Of a DNA stretch of 64,000 bases, positions 36,262 through 49,412 are shown piece by piece. The stretch is from contig NC_071646.1 in assembly GCF_014839835.1 (NCBI RefSeq), forward strand, positions 7,929,487 to 7,993,486, in the 5' to 3' direction. The number at the start of each line of letters is the position of its first letter. Position 1 is the stretch's first letter. Source of the stretch: Dryobates pubescens. Its lineage: Eukaryota > Chordata > Aves > Piciformes > Picidae. The notes under the pieces were generated by a model. The model worked only from the letters and a program-made list of their open reading frames with translations. It had not been told where the DNA came from and did no database searches. A program made the translations under genes and the position numbers.

Positions 36262-37075
36262 TCTCACAGGATGTCAGGGGTTGGAAGGGACTTCTGGAGA
36301 TCTTCCAGTCCAAGCCCCCTGCCAGAACAGGGCCATAGAATCCAGCACAGGGCACACAGAACACATCCAGATGGGTGTTGAAAGCCTCCAGAGCAGGAGA
36401 CTCCACAGCCTCTCTGGGCAGCCTGCTCCAGGGCTCTGGGAGCCTCCCAGGGCAGAAGTTCCTCCTCATGCTGAGCTGCAACCTCCTGTGCTGCAGTTTC
36501 CATCCATTGCCTCTTGTCCTATCCCAGGGCACAGTGAGCAGAGCCTGGCCCTGTCCCTTCCTTGCTGACCCCCAGCCCTCAGCTATTGATAGACATTGAT
36601 CAGCTCCCTCTCAGCCTTCTCCTCTCCAGACTGAACAGCCCCAGGGCTCTCAGCCTCTCCTCCCCAGGCAGTGTTCCAGGTCCCTTCAGCATCCTTGCAG
36701 CCTCCCTTGGACTCTCTCCAGCAGCTCCCTGTCCCTCCTGAGCTGGGGAGCCCAGAGCTGGATGCAATGCTCCAGGTGAGGTCTCAGCAGGGCAGAGCAG
36801 AGGCGGAGCAGAAGCTCCCTGGCCCTGCTGGCCACACTCTGCTGAATGCAGCCCAGGAGCCCCTTGGCCTCTTGCCCCCAGGGCTCATTGCTGTCCCATG
36901 CAGACCTTGCTGCCCAGCAGCACTCCCAGGTCCCTCTCCCTGGAGCTGCTCTCCAGCAGATCCCCTCCCAGCCTGTCCTGCTGCAGTTGATTCTTCCTGC
37001 CCAGCTGCAGGACTCTGCTCTCCTCCTTGCTGAGCCTCAGTAGGTTCTCCTCCTCTCTGAGTGCAAACCCATCCT
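36262..37075 (-). mobile_element. CR1 LINE, about 0.8 kb
   Basis: Begins CAGGATGTCAGGGGTTGGAA. It is very similar over its length to the plus-strand copies at 47,565 and 59,190, so these three are one subfamily. Confidence 0.92.
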
Positions 37076-37779
37076 GTTTCAAGCACCCATCCTCAGTCCT
37101 GTGTGCTTCCCCCTGGCTTTACACCTGGCTCCTCGCAGGGGTGTGCAGCCCCTCTGACTGTTTCATGCACAGAAGCTCTCCCTCCCAAGCAGCTCCTTTT
37201 TGAAGCCAAGGAAACCAAAGCCAGCTGCCTGTCTGGAAAACTCCTGTGGAGCAGCAGAGCAGGCAAGGGGGAGGTTGGAAGGGGGCTCTGCATGCCCCTG
37301 GGCAGTGCAGTTCTTCTGCAGCTGAAGCTGTATCCGTGAGGTATTTCAGTCCAGGCTCAGGGAGGTGCCTGGGCAGCATGAGGCCTTGATCCTCAGGGAC
37401 AGGATTTATTCTGTGGCTCTGAAAGATTCTTTCAGCCTCTAACATAATTTATTTTATGAATTACTTTCATTCCTATCTGCCAGGTCTGGAGCTGCCCCTG
37501 GATGTTGGCAGGGAGCTGGGGAGGCACAGGGATGCTCACAGCAGGAAGCAGCAGGTCGCAGCAGCTGGTTCCTCAGTGGGGATTCACCCCCAGCACCGTG
37601 CCCTGTGTGCCCAGGGGCTGGCACTGGGCACTGCCCTCTCCTCTCTCCCACTGCAGCAGGGCACAGCTGTGGCCAGCTGCTGCCTTCATGGCCACCAGCT
37701 CATGATTCCTTGTGGCCTTTGCCATCTAAAATCTTGGTTCTTAGCTCACAGACACAAGTGGAGTGGCTGACACAGGAGG

Positions 37780-38886
37780 GTTGTCCTGCCAGACTTAGGC
37801 TGGGAAGTGAGCTGTAGGAGAGCAGTGAAGGGGAAAAGGACCTGGGGGTGCTGCTGGGTGGGAGGTTGACCATGAGCCAGCAATGTGCCCTGGTGGCCAA
37901 GCAGGCCAAGGGCATCCTGGGTGGGTTAGAAGGGCTGTGGTGAGAAGGTCAGGAGAGGTTCTCCTCCCTCTCTGCTATGTCCTGGTGAGGCCACATCTGG
38001 AATATTTTGTCCAGTTCTGGGCCCCTCAGGTCAAGAAAGACCTCAGGAAACTGCTTGAAAGGGTCCAGCACAGAGCCATAAAGATGATGAAGGCAGTGAG
38101 GAGAGCCTGAGGGAGCTGAGGGCTCTGTAGCTTGGAGAGGAGGAGCCTGAGGGTGACCTCATTCATATCACAGCCCTGTGAGGAGAGGCTGAGGGAGCTG
38201 GGGTTGCTTAGCCTGGAGAGGAGGAGGCTCAGGGGAGACCTTCTTGCTCTCTCCAACTCCCTGCAGGGAGGTTGGAGCCAGGTGGGGGTTGGGCTCTTCT
38301 CCCAGGCACCCAGCACCAGAACAAGAGGACACAGTCTCAAATGGTGCCAGGGGAAGTTTAGGCTTGAGGTGAGGAAGAAATTCTTCACAGAAAGAGTTGT
38401 TGGCCATTGGGATGTGCTGCCCAGGGAGGTGGTGGAGTCCCCATCCCTGGAGGTGTTCCAGAGGGGATTGGATGTGGCACTTGGAGCCATGGCTTAGTAG
38501 TCAGGAGGTGTTGGGGGACAGCTTGGACTTGGTGGTCTCTGAGATCTTTTCCAACCTTATTGATTCTATGATTCTATGTTTATAGACCTGTGCAGGGTGC
38601 TGCCCAGAGGCTGGAGCCAGGCTCTGCTGGGTGATGCCCAGTGGCAGCACAAGGGGCAGTGGTGGAAACTGAGGCAGAGGAAGATCCATGGAGACATGAA
38701 GATATTTTTATGTACTGTGAAGCTGCTGGAGCCTGGAGCAGGCTGCCAGGGGGGCTGTGGAGTCTCCCTCTCTGGAGATGTTCAAAGCCTGCCTGGAATT
38801 GTTCCTGTGTGACCCTGCTCTGGCAGGGGGTTGGACTGGATGGTCTGTTGAGGTCCCTTCCAACCTCTAACATTCAGTGATGCTGT
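37780..38886 (+). mobile_element. CR1 LINE split by a nested CR1
   Basis: The outer copy runs 37,780-38,162 (to GAGGGTGACCTCATTCAT) and resumes at about 38,578 with TTTATAGACCTGTGCAGGGT, ending GTCCCTTCCAACCTCTAACA. The uninterrupted relative at 3555 shows these two pieces adjacent. Confidence 0.87.
38163..38578 (+). mobile_element. CR1 LINE inserted inside another CR1
   Basis: A different CR1 subfamily (AGCCCTGTGAGGAGAGGCTG to TTGATTCTATGATTCTATG) occupying the gap in the outer copy. Its intact ATTCTATG tail repeat fits a younger insertion. Confidence 0.88.
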
Positions 38887-40372
38887 GAGTGTTGCCCCAG
38901 GTACTTCCACTCTTTGCTCTCATTCTCTCCTCATCACCTCCAGAGCAAGCACCCAGGTTCTCTCCTGGTCAGGTCATGCTAAACAGCACCAGGAAAGCAC
39001 AGGGTTGAGGCTGGGCAGAGGGCTGAGTTGCAGGGCAGGGAAGGTGTAGCCTGGTTAATCATTCACAGCTGTGCCCCTTCCCTTCGCAGAGGTCATTGCT
39101 TCGTCAGCAGGCTGCAGGCTCTCTGCTGGTGGGGAGCTGCCTTCTGCAGCAGGCATCCATCCCCCCCACGTGTGCACAGCAAGGGCCTCAGCCCTGCTGA
39201 TCCTGGGTGCACCTCTCACAGCCTGGCACAGGAACTGACTGCTCCAGCCCCTGTTGGGCTGTGGGGTTCCTCTTTGTGCTGCTGGAGCCTCCTGGCTGCT
39301 TTGGTGGAGAGGCAGAGAACCAGAGGTGTGGTTTAGGTACCTGACTCCTGGTGTCACTGTACAGGTGAGGAAGTTGCTAAGGCCATAATGTCAGAGGGCT
39401 CACAGTGGATCAGCCATTTCCTGCTGAGCTCAGCAGGATTTCTCTCCTGGGGGCCCATAGCAAGTGCCTTGGGAGGAATGCAGAAGAGGAACAGCATCAC
39501 TACCTCAAGAGATTCCCCCATCTCCAGAGATTCCCCTCTCAGGGGTCCATCAACCACTGCCCTGTATTTTCTCCTCCCAAACTGCCATTTGGCTACAGGT
39601 TTGTGCTTCTCTTTTATCCTCTCCTGCTCCCAGAGCAGCTGAATGTCCTGCCAGGGTCTGTGAAGGTAACCCAGAGTCTCCTCCTGCACTTACAGGAACA
39701 GATGGGGTTTAGTGCTGGCAAGGAATCCCTTCTGGATTGTCTGGCCAGGGATCTCCACAGGTTTTGGGGTTGTTTCGATCTTCCTTTGCATGCTGGGTGC
39801 AGCCCACCTGGGATCTTCTGATCTGGGCTAACCTCCTCTAGAAGACAGGCTGGCACCCTGTCCAGGGCAGCTCGCTGCAGGCCTCCTGTGGGGCCTCCTA
39901 TTGCACAGCCCTGACCTTTGGCTGGTGCAAAATACACTCCCAGCTCTGCAGGTGCTGGAGAGGGACAAGGTTCTTGACATCAAGTAAAGCAGCACCTTCA
40001 TTAGCCTTTGGAGAGCTGGAAGGGGAAGAGAAACAGGGATTTTGTGCCTTTTTCCCCCTCTGTAGACTGGCAGGTGAGGAAGGCTGTTGTGTAAGCCTAG
40101 CTAGCAAGAATGAGGACAGCTTCCCTGTGCTGTGTGATGAGATTAGCCCTGGCTGTGGCTGCCTTCTGCCTAAACCAGCTCATCTGGACAGTCAGGTCTG
40201 GATGTCACCTGTGGGGTGCATGGCACAAGTGCACAGCAGCTCTGTGTCCTGCTCTGCCTGTGTTGATATGAACCAAATCAATGCTGGCAATCGACAGAGG
40301 ACAGCCAGAGAGGCCACTGCTGTGCTGGGTTGCAGCTCTCACTGTAGCCCTCCCCCAGCCTGGTGTGCAGGG

Positions 40373-40495
40373 CACAGCTGGGTCACCCTGCAGCAGGAGG
40401 GCACAGCTGGGTCACCCTGCAGCAGGAGGGCACAGCTGGGTCACCCTGCAGCAGGAGGGCACAGCTGGGTCACCCTGCAGCAGGAGGGCACAGCA
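40373..40495. repeat. 29-bp minisatellite, about 4 copies
   Basis: Unit ACAGCTGGGTCACCCTGCAG followed by CAGGAGGGC, with a 29-bp period (GGTCACC at 40381, 40410 and onward). Copies are essentially identical. Confidence 0.93.
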
Positions 40496-42068
40496 CGCTG
40501 CCATGTCCCCAGCAGGCTGCACAGCAGCAGGGAGGGCTGCAGAGAAGCTGCTTGAGCAAGCAGTGGTGACCAGGCCCCCTGGCAGGCACAGGGCTGGGCA
40601 GGACACTGCAGATCTTGTCCCTGAGCAGTGCACAGGGCTGGGCCTTGATGGCACTGCAGGGGTTTGCCTCGTCACACACTCCTGCATCTTTCACCTCAAG
40701 TGCTGCAGGGGAGAGTGCAGCACAGGTGGAAATGCTTAAGCTGTGCTCCAGCCAAACCACCACAGCAGGACATGGATTCTCCAGGAGGGGTTTGGGAATG
40801 CTTGCTGGGTGCCAAGAAGTGTCTTTCATTTGGAGCTGGACACTATCCAACCAGACAGAGCTGAAGCAGTTTCTGACTCTCCCTGTTCCACATGGGCTGG
40901 AAGGCCTTAAATGTGGGGCTGATAAGTGCAGAAGCCACAGCTTGAGAAGCTGCCCAGGGAATCCTTCCTCTCCTGAGCACTGAACACGTGCAAGAGGCAC
41001 ATCTCCTCATTCCCTCATTGTCCCCTGCCCGTGCCTGCTCCTGCCCTGCAGCCAGAGTCCAAACAAGAGGGATGTGCTCTGGCTGCCAGGTTGGAAGCCC
41101 AAAGGGCTGTGGCTCTCCTTTGGAGAGCTGTCCTGCACAGCAGTCAGCAGAGCTGCAGGGGAATGCACAGGAGATGGATCTGTCAGCAGCACCTTCAGCT
41201 CTCTGCCTTCACCATCTGAGTTTGGAACCTTAATGTGCTATTAGTGTGGCTTCTCCTGGGTAATCCTTAAATAAGATCCTGGCTTTAATGGCCTTAAATA
41301 CATTTCCTGCTCTTAAATCTTACATTATTTGTTCTTCCAACTGTTTTAATGCTGCTCCTGCAAGCATGGACTTGACTACCTGCCTTAGCTTTTCTTCTCT
41401 GCAGGTCCACGCTGCAGGGGCTGCTTCTGTGCCCTGCCTGATCCAAACACCACCTCAGCCCTGGCTGCCACTCAGTGCATCCTCCCTGCTGCTCTGTGGC
41501 AACAAACCTGGGGCTGACATTTGTCAAAGCTGAAACAGCTTCTCTGTCAGCTCCCCTTCACAAGTCAAGGACCCTCTGAGTTACCCACTGGCAGTGCAGG
41601 CCTGGCACTGCTGTGCTGCTTGGGTGCCCTCTGCCTCAAACCACAGCAGCCTTTGGTAGCTGCCTTGCCTGTGCTGGTTAAACCTCTTGGCCTAGGTTCT
41701 CTTTGCTACCTGGGAGTAAACTGACCCCAGCCTACAAACTGTGTTGTGTCCTAACCTTTGGGCTTAGATACTGAAGATAAACCTTGTCCTGGGCTGCTGC
41801 AGCACCTGGCCTATTTTCTTTTGTGTGGGTAACTAAACTTACCCAGGAGAGCAGAGCTCTCTCTGGGGAGTTAACCTTCCCCTGCTCCAGCACTAGCACC
41901 ATCTGCAGCTCACTCAGCTTTCCACCGCTTGGGCACTGCTGTCTGTACTCATTTGTGGTCCTTTTGGCCAGGAAAGCAGTCAGCTGCTGGCACAGTTAGA
42001 GAAGGTGGCAAACCTCTCACATCCTGTTCTGGCTTGGGCTGGTTGCAGTTCTTGGTAGGAGCTTGCTT

Positions 42069-42104
42069 GGGGCTGTGTTTTGGGGCTGTGTTTTGGGGCT
42101 GTGA
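42069..42104. repeat. 13-bp tandem repeat, about 2.7 copies
   Basis: GGGGCTGTGTTTT at 42069, 42082 and a partial copy at 42095. Confidence 0.7.
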
Positions 42105-42419
42105 TGAACATGGTGACAACCCAGGGCCGTGCCAGCTACTGCTGGGCAGCACTTGCTGCTCCTCACTCTGCCCCACCAGTGGGTGAGCTGGGGGTGCACC
42201 AGGGGCTGGGAGGGGACACACCTGGGCCAGCTGATCCCAAGTGGCCAAAGGGATCTTCCAGCCCATATGAGGTCACAGCCAGCAAAAGAGGTGTGGAGGG
42301 GAGGATAAGAGAGGCTGCCTGGGGCCTGGCTGTGCATCAGTCAGTCAGTGGTGAGCAGTTGTTGCTTTTGCATCACTTGCTTTCCTTTGGGTTTAATTTC
42401 CTCTCTCTGCTGTTTTCAT

Positions 42420-42662
42420 AGAAGCACAGAATGTTAGGGGTTGGAAGGGAGCTTTGGAGCTCATCCAGTCCCAGCCCCTGCCAGAGCAGGGCACACAGAA
42501 CACATCCAGGTGGAGCTTGAAAGCCTCCAGAGGAGACTCCCCAGCCTCTGGGCAGCCTGCTCCAGGCTCCAGCACCCTCACAGTAAAGAAGTTTGTCCTC
42601 ATGTTGAGGTGGCACCTCCTGAGTCCCAGCTTGTACTCACTGCTCCTTGTCTTGACCTAGAG
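42420..42662 (-). mobile_element. CR1 LINE 3' fragment
   Basis: Begins AGAAGCACAGAATGTTAGGG and reads back to CTCCTTGTCTTGACCTAG. Confidence 0.88.
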
Positions 42663-43186
42663 CAAGAGGGTCCCAGTAGACAGAAGCTGCACTTCATACT
42701 GTGGTGCTCTGAGTGCTGGGCACTGGGACCTCACCTCTCCCAGAGCAGGAGCTGTGCCTCAGGTGCAGGCCAGCTCCGTGCAGACTTTCTCTTTGGTGTG
42801 AGCACTTCCAGTGCCCAAACCCCAGCAGGGGCCTGGAGTGAAGGGGTAGAACCACAGCCCATGAGTGCTGCTGGTGCTGAGAGAGCCTTGTGGAGCATCA
42901 GCACCAGAGCCAGACAGGGGCAGCTGGGCTGCAGCAGGGATGGAGCTGCCAAGGGCGCTGCACCTCCACACTGCTGCTGACACCTGCAGTGCATCTCTGT
43001 CCTGGTTACTCCTTATCAAGGGAGGTTCCTTGCTCCAGAGTCTGAAGCTGCTCTTTTTTCTCCAAGCATCCTTTCTCCTTAGGAGTTAGGCCCTGTGTTT
43101 GCTGAGTCCCAGCACCTCTGCCCTTCTGCCCTTTTTGGGGCTAGCCCCTTGGGCCTGCCCCAGCCTGCCAGAGAACTGAGTCACAG

Positions 43187-43478
43187 GAACACAGAATCAC
43201 AGAACGGTTGGGGTTGGCAGGGACCTCCAAAGCTCAGCCAGTCCAAGCCCCTGCAGTCACCAAGGACATCCTCCACTAGATCAGGTTGCCCAGAGCCCTG
43301 TCCAGCCTCACCTTGAAGAGATGAGGCCTGGGGCCTCAACCACCTCCCTGGGCAGCCTGTTCCAGTGCTCAGCCACCCTCATGGCAAAGAATTGGTTTTC
43401 CTCACATCCAATCCAAACCTCCTCTTCTCAAATCTAAACCCATTGTCCCTTGTCCTCCTGCCTGTTCTAGAGAGCAGG
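43187..43478 (-). mobile_element. CR1 LINE 3' fragment
   Basis: Begins CAGAATCACAGAACGGTTGG and ends around CCTTGTCCTCCTGCCTG. Confidence 0.9.
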
Positions 43479-43630
43479 AGACACAGGCTGCTCCCTCCCC
43501 AGCACAGCAGGCAGCAGTGAGCTCCTGGAGCCACGTCCTCAGGCTCCACTGCCAGGCTCCACTGCCAGGCTCCAGACTAAGCAGAGGTTCTGCAGTGAGC
43601 TGTGGTCTGGATGTCTGCCATGGAAGGAGC

Positions 43631-43695
43631 AGGCTGCTGATAGCACTCCAGGCTGCTGATAGCACTCCAGGCTGCCGATAGCACTCCAGGCTGCC
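43631..43695. repeat. 19-bp tandem repeat, about 3.5 copies
   Basis: Unit AGGCTGCTGATAGCACTCC at 43631, 43650, 43669 and a partial at 43688. Confidence 0.88.
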
Positions 43696-46404
43696 TGCAG
43701 AGCCAGCTGCCCAGGGGGGCAGGATGCCTGTGCTGACACGGCTTTGCCGAGCTCCCCCTGCTCTCAGGGCATCTCTTCCAGCTGGGTCTGCAGGAGGGCA
43801 GAGGGAGGCTCCTGGCAGCACTCCGGAGAGCTCTCTGCCTCTGCACGCCCAGCATCAGGGCCAGCAGCTCTCTCCCTTCCTCCGGGGGAATTCGGAGGCT
43901 CCTGGAAGATGAACATGAAAGGAGAAGCAGCAGCAGAGCTGAGTGTTCACACACTCCCTGCTGCCTCTCCAGCGAGCAGAAGCCTGGTAAACACATCCGT
44001 GCAGGGCTGTCCTAGCACAGCTTCCCCCCCCCCCCGGGCCATGTGGCTCTCATCGACTCCACAAATGGCCCTGAAAGGCTTCCGAAGGACAGGCTCTGCC
44101 CTGCCAGACCCGCGCCCGCAGGCAGGCTCTGGAGCAAACAGGGCTCTGGCTCTTGGCTTTGGCCTCCTCTGGCGGCTGATCAGCAGCTGCTGTGCCCACA
44201 ACGTGTCCTACTTTCGAGCCCAGCTGCGTTCAGGAGGCCACAGCTGCTCCCCTCCACCCCCAGCATGATGGTCATGGCTGATGGGGCTGTGCCAAGCAGG
44301 GCAGGGGCACTCTGTGCTCCTCCATGCAGAAGCTGTCTCTGAACAGCTCCTGTTCGGCTGAAGACAACCCCTGAAGCTCCTTGGAAGTGCTCATGTGATG
44401 ATCAAGGGATCAGGCCTCTGCCACAAGCTGGTTTGGACTTGCAGTGCTTCAGAAGCTCAGCCGCAGCAGCCCCTAGGTTGGATTCTGCCACTCTGAAGGA
44501 AGCTGTAGGAAAGCTGCAAGAAATCCTTTTGCCAGAGTCTGCTTCCCCCTCTCAGGAGATGGAAGGGCTGCCCCAGGGACCCAGGAGCCTGCTCACCCTT
44601 CCACAGAGATGGCATCCTGGCAGCACCTGATTTGGACCTGGGGCACGGCCAGAGAGTTGGCAGCCCCCAGTGCCAGCCTGCAGGGCTCCTGCCTTGGCTT
44701 CCCTGCCTCACCCCAGGGGTGCAGCCCAGCAGCTGAGCTGCACTGCTTGGTACCAGGTCCAGCTGCTCTCTGGGAAGCTCTCTGGCTTGCAGCTCAGCAC
44801 AGGAGGACTTTGCTGAAATGTGTAACAGACTCTGTTGGTTAGGAGGAGCAGGAAGCTGCCTTTTGTCAAAGCCTTCATTTTCTCTTTGCACACTTGTGGC
44901 AGGTTCCACTCATCTGCTGTGGTTTCCTTCCATGCTCCCCTGCAGCTGCAGAATACTTGGTGGTTTCAGGCCAAATCCTTGGTGGTTTGGTGTTCCTTTG
45001 ATTTTGGGGGTTGGCCTTTATTAACCTGGCTTTGCTGGAGGCAGGGAAGCATTTCCCTGCACCACTTGTTGAAGGACCCTGGAGCTATTTCCTCTCTATT
45101 GTTTCCTTTCCTCCCACTTTTCTTGTTCCTGCCAAGGAGTGCAATGTCAGCCATGGAAAATGACCTTCAGAAAACACTCACAATAGGTTTCAGATGTTCC
45201 TCTTCTCCCAAGCACTCCCACATGGAAGAACCTGCCCGTGTCTGTCACTCTCCAACAGTCCTGCTCCACAGTGCTGCTTAGGGAGGGAAGCAAGGCCAAG
45301 GTCTGTAGGAGGAATGCCCCCAAACCACTGTCCCTAGCAGAACTGTCCTTGTGGTTATCAACCCACAGCTCCTCTCTGAGCTCCTCCTCTGCATACCTGG
45401 TGGCAGCAGATTCTGCAGGCACACTGAGCTGCAGGAACTGCAGAGACTGTACCCAAGCCCTCCTGGTGGCCTGGTGGGGACCAGCTGGATAGCAGAGCTC
45501 TAGAGCACAGCAGAGAGGCAAACAGCAAAGCCTCCTCCAAGCTATGACTTCCAGGTCCATGCTGTCCCAACTGCTCTGCCAAAGACTTCTGCTAGGAGAT
45601 TAGCAAGCATGGAGAGGCCTTGGGTGCTGCCAGGCCCAGAAACCAAGAGCTGGGGACAGAAGAAGCCTTGACTGCAGTTCCTGCTCCAAGAAGCGTTTGG
45701 CTGTGGCAGTGAAATGAACCTAACTGAGGGCAGGAATTGTGTGAATGGGACCTGGTAGCCAGGGAGGACTTGGGGCAGTCATCCAGGGCTGCCAGGCTGA
45801 CCTCACAGCCTCCTGCTGCCAAAAATGGGAAGACCTTCATGCCTCCCAATTATCTCATGCAGGCTGCAGAGCTCAAACTCCCATCTTCCAGTCCAGCAGC
45901 CCAAGAAAAGATTTAGCCTAAGCAAAGCTGCCAAAGGGCTCATCAGCTGGCTCCAGGGAGAGGCTTGGGTGGGAGAAGGAGAGAGGTGCAGTTAAACCAC
46001 CTCTTAGTGTCAGCCCAAGCCCAGAACTTGGTTGTGGGGGCTGTGAGCCAGTCTCAGCACTCAACTCAGAGTGGCACAAGATGTTGTTAGCCATCATAAA
46101 TACACTTAGGATACATAAATCCCCAGCCAAGACAATCAGACATGCCTCACATCCAGACTGGGAAGCAAGCAGCCAAAATGGTCGTCACTGGTCCCCACTG
46201 GCCCCAGCTGCTGGAGGTTCTGTGTGGTGGGATCAGCTGGGTGAAGCTTTGTTCCCTCTCTTGGCAGTGCCACAGCTGCTCAACAAAGCAGTCTGCACAG
46301 CTGCTTCTGCAGGAAAATTCACTTCCCAATGACTTTTGCAGTACCCTGCAGATCCAAGTGAAGGCTTCTGCTCTATCTTGATGATAGGCTGCAAGATGAG
46401 CAGG

Positions 46405-46832
46405 TCCAGGGGAGGCCAGGAAGCTGATCAGAGGCTGGAAAACCTCCCCCATGGGGACAGCCTGGGAGAGTTGGGGCTGTTCAGCCTGGAGAGCACCTCA
46501 GAGCTGCACTGCAGTATCTGAAGGGGACCTACAGGCAGGCTGGGCAGGGGCTGTTTCCAGGGGCTTGCAGTGATAGGCCAAGGGGCAATGGTTTGACACT
46601 GGAGCAGGCAGGTTTAGGTTGTACATCAGGAGGAAGCTCTGCACCATGAGGGTGGTGAGACACTGGCACAGGCTGCCCAGGGAGGTGGTTGAGGCTCCAT
46701 CCCTGGAGACATTCAAGGTCAGCCTGGCTGTGTCCCTGGGCAGCCTGCTCCAGCTGGAGCTGTCCCTGCTGCCTGCAGGGACGACCTTGGAGGGTCCCTT
46801 CCAACCCGATGCAGTCTGTGAAGCTGTGGATG
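46405..46832 (+). mobile_element. CR1 LINE 3' fragment
   Basis: GGGAGAGTTGGGGCTGTTCA to GGTCCCTTCCAACCCGATGC. Confidence 0.87.
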
Positions 46833-47564
46833 AGTGTCAAGAGGCCTTACAGAAGTGCTTTCCTCACCTGAAGGCTGCCTCTTGCCTATCCTTTTCCTCC
46901 AGGGAAACATCAGTGAGAAGATTGTTTACTTGTGAGGCTATCCAAGCTTTTATTAGCTCATTAACACTAAACCTGCTTAGCACTTCATTAGGTGCTCCCA
47001 AATGAGGTGGGGGTGGCTGTTGCAGAACACCCTCTCCCCACAGCAGGTTTGCCACTGCAGACATTCTCCTCTGGAGCTGCCTGGGCTCCACACAGTGCTG
47101 CCTCCTTCTCCCTCTCCACCATTCCCCCACCCCAGCTCAGGATATGAACTAGCCCAGGCCCTGAGCATCAGCAGTCAAACTGCATGGCTGCACCAGGTCC
47201 TTGTGCTACCTGGACTTGGGAGGTGTCTCTCATGGCTTCCCCAAGCTGCAGGAAGCCAAGACCCTACCTGAGGTTGAAAGATCCCAAGATCTCATGGACC
47301 AACCTTTCCTCCCTGTGAATTCCCAACAGGCTGCACATTCCTGCTCAGCATTTCCACAGCCTGTGGGATCCTGCTTGACATTTAGATCCAGCAGGACCCC
47401 AGCCTGGACCCTGTGGAAGGTGTATCCATCCAGCACATCCTCACCCTGCAGGGCAGGAGGAGCTTCCATTACCACCACTGAGCAGTGCTGCTTGGGAGTG
47501 GATTCCACTCACTGCCCAAGTGAAGTGAAGATCACCTCTGACCCCAGGTCTCCCACCTGGGAGG

Positions 47565-48290
47565 GAAGAATCGACTGCAGCAGGACAGGCTGGGAGGGGA
47601 TCTGCTGGAGAGCAGCCCCAAGGAGAGGGACCTGGGAGTGCTGCTGGGCAGCAAGGTCTGCATGGGACAGCAATGAGCCCTGGGGGCAAGAGGCCAAGGG
47701 GCTCCTGGGCTGCATTCAGCAGAGTGTGGCCAGCAGGGCCAGGGAGCTTCTGCTCCGCCTCTGCTCTGCCCTGCTGAGACCTCACCTGGAGCATTGCATC
47801 CAGCTCTGGGCTCCCCAGCTCAGGAGGGACAGGGATCTGCTGGAGAGAGTCCAAGGGAAGCTGCAAGGATGCTGAAGGGGCCTGGGGAGGAGAGGCTGAG
47901 AGCCCTGGGGCTGTTCAGTCTGGAGAGGAGAAGGCTGAGAGGGATCTGATCAATGCCTATCAATAGCTGAGGGCTGGGGGTCAGCAAGGAAGGGACAGGG
48001 CCAGGCTCTGCTCACTGTGCCCTGGGATAGGACAAGAGGCAGTGGATGGAAACTGCAGCACAGGAGGTTGCAGCTCAGCATGAGGAGGAACTTCTGCCCT
48101 GGGAGGCTCCCAGAGCCCTGGAGCAGGCTGCCCAGAGAGGCTGTGGAGTCTCCTCTGGAGCCTTTCCAGCCCTGTCTGGATGTGTTCTGTGTGCCCTGTG
48201 CTGGATTCTCTGCTCCTGCTCTGGCAGGGGGCTTGGACTGGAAGAGCACCAGAGGTCCCTTCCAACCTCTAACATCTGTGATCCTGTGAT
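47565..48290 (+). mobile_element. CR1 LINE, about 0.7 kb
   Basis: GACAGGCTGGGAGGGGATCT to GGTCCCTTCCAACCTCTAAC. Shares long blocks with 36,262 (inverted) and 59,190. Confidence 0.92.
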
Positions 48291-48402
48291 CTTGGGATTG
48301 CACGTGGCACTTGGTGCTGGTCTGGTCATGGGGTCTGTGGTGACAGGTTGGACTCGATGATCTTTGAGGTTTGTTCCAACCTTGGTGATCCTGTGATCCC
48401 TC
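48291..48402 (+). mobile_element. CR1 LINE 3' tail of a second subfamily
   Basis: GTGACAGGTTGGACTCGATG then ATCTTTGAGGTTTGTTCCAA. It resembles the tail at 20,108 and abuts the preceding CR1 end. Confidence 0.85.
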
Positions 48403-48837
48403 CAGGAAGCCTTCTGCTGACTGGGAAAAGCTGCTGCCACCACCTCAGCTGCACACCAGGGCCAGCCCTCAGTATCAATCCACATGGAGCACTTCTCTGA
48501 GCAGCTTCATTCGCTCTGCTGATGCCCACGAGCCTGCCCAGCACTGCCTTCTACACACAGCTGCTGCCCAGCACCCTTCACGCTGCAGTGGCAGCGCTGC
48601 TCAGGCCCCAGCACACAACCAGCCCAGAGTGCAAATCCAAGTGGCCTGACCCCACCCTGTGCTGAACCCAGCTGGAGCTCTCCTGCCCTTCTAAATGCCC
48701 TTCCCAGATGAACCTCTTCAGCCTCAGGGCTGGAGACAAAGCCAGGGGGAAAGCAGTTTGCAACTCTGCATCTGCCCAGGACTGGACTTGCCTCCCAGCC
48801 CAGTGAGAGCCTTCATCTCCAGCTGTGCTTCCACTAA

Positions 48838-49060
48838 CAAACCACAGAATGCTCTGGGTTGGAAGGGAGCTCCAAAGCTCAGCCAGGCCAAGCCCTGCAG
48901 CCAGCAGGGACATCCTCCACCGCATCAGGCTGCCCAGAGCCCTGTTCAGCCTCACCTTGGATATCTCCAGGGATGGAGCCTCAACCTCCTCCCTGGGCAA
49001 CCTGCTGCAGTGCTCCAGCAGCCTCCTGGTGCAGAACTTGTTCCTAACATCCAAACTCCT
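48838..49060 (-). mobile_element. CR1 LINE 3' fragment
   Basis: Begins AACCACAGAATGCTCTGGGT. Very similar to the copy at 9,775. Confidence 0.9.
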
Positions 49061-49406
49061 GACTGCCCACAGCAGAGGTTTTGGACAGAGCAGGCTCAAA
49101 GCAGCCAAGATCTTCATTGCTCTACTTCTGCAGTGTCCAGACCCTAAGGGTGCAGGTGCTCAGGCACTGGCAGAAGGTCTTTTCTCCCTCACCTACTGTC
49201 AGGATGCTTCTCTGGAAGACTCCCCCCAAAGCTGTGCCTGCCAGCACAGCTCTCCTAGGAGAGGACTGAAGGTCTCCCCCACAGCCTTGTGGCAGCAGTG
49301 CTGCTGAGCCTTGCACAGAACCCATCTGGGGCTTGGTGCTAAACACAACTTCCCCATCCCAGCACAATGAGAGCTGTGCCTCAGAGCTGCATTGGTACCC
49401 AGAGTG

Positions 49407-49412
49407 TTTATT
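49407..49412 (-). other. RABIF: Candidate poly(A) signal of RABIF
   Basis: AATAAA on the minus strand 1.6 kb past the RABIF stop, the first clear one I noticed. It would give a 3' UTR of about 1.6 kb that includes the 19-bp array. RABIF transcripts in mammals also have long 3' UTRs, but use of this signal is inferred. Confidence 0.4.

Larger units (their letters stand above)
31350..49400. other. Intergenic region between alpha-tubulin and RABIF
   Basis: Contains CR1 copies, short tandem repeats and low-complexity tracts. A/T-rich islands without repeat signature lie at about 32,700-32,940, 41,225-41,350 and 46,905-47,000. No exon was recognised; genes that flank RABIF in mammals (such as KDM5B) are not visible here. 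Confidence 0.6.
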
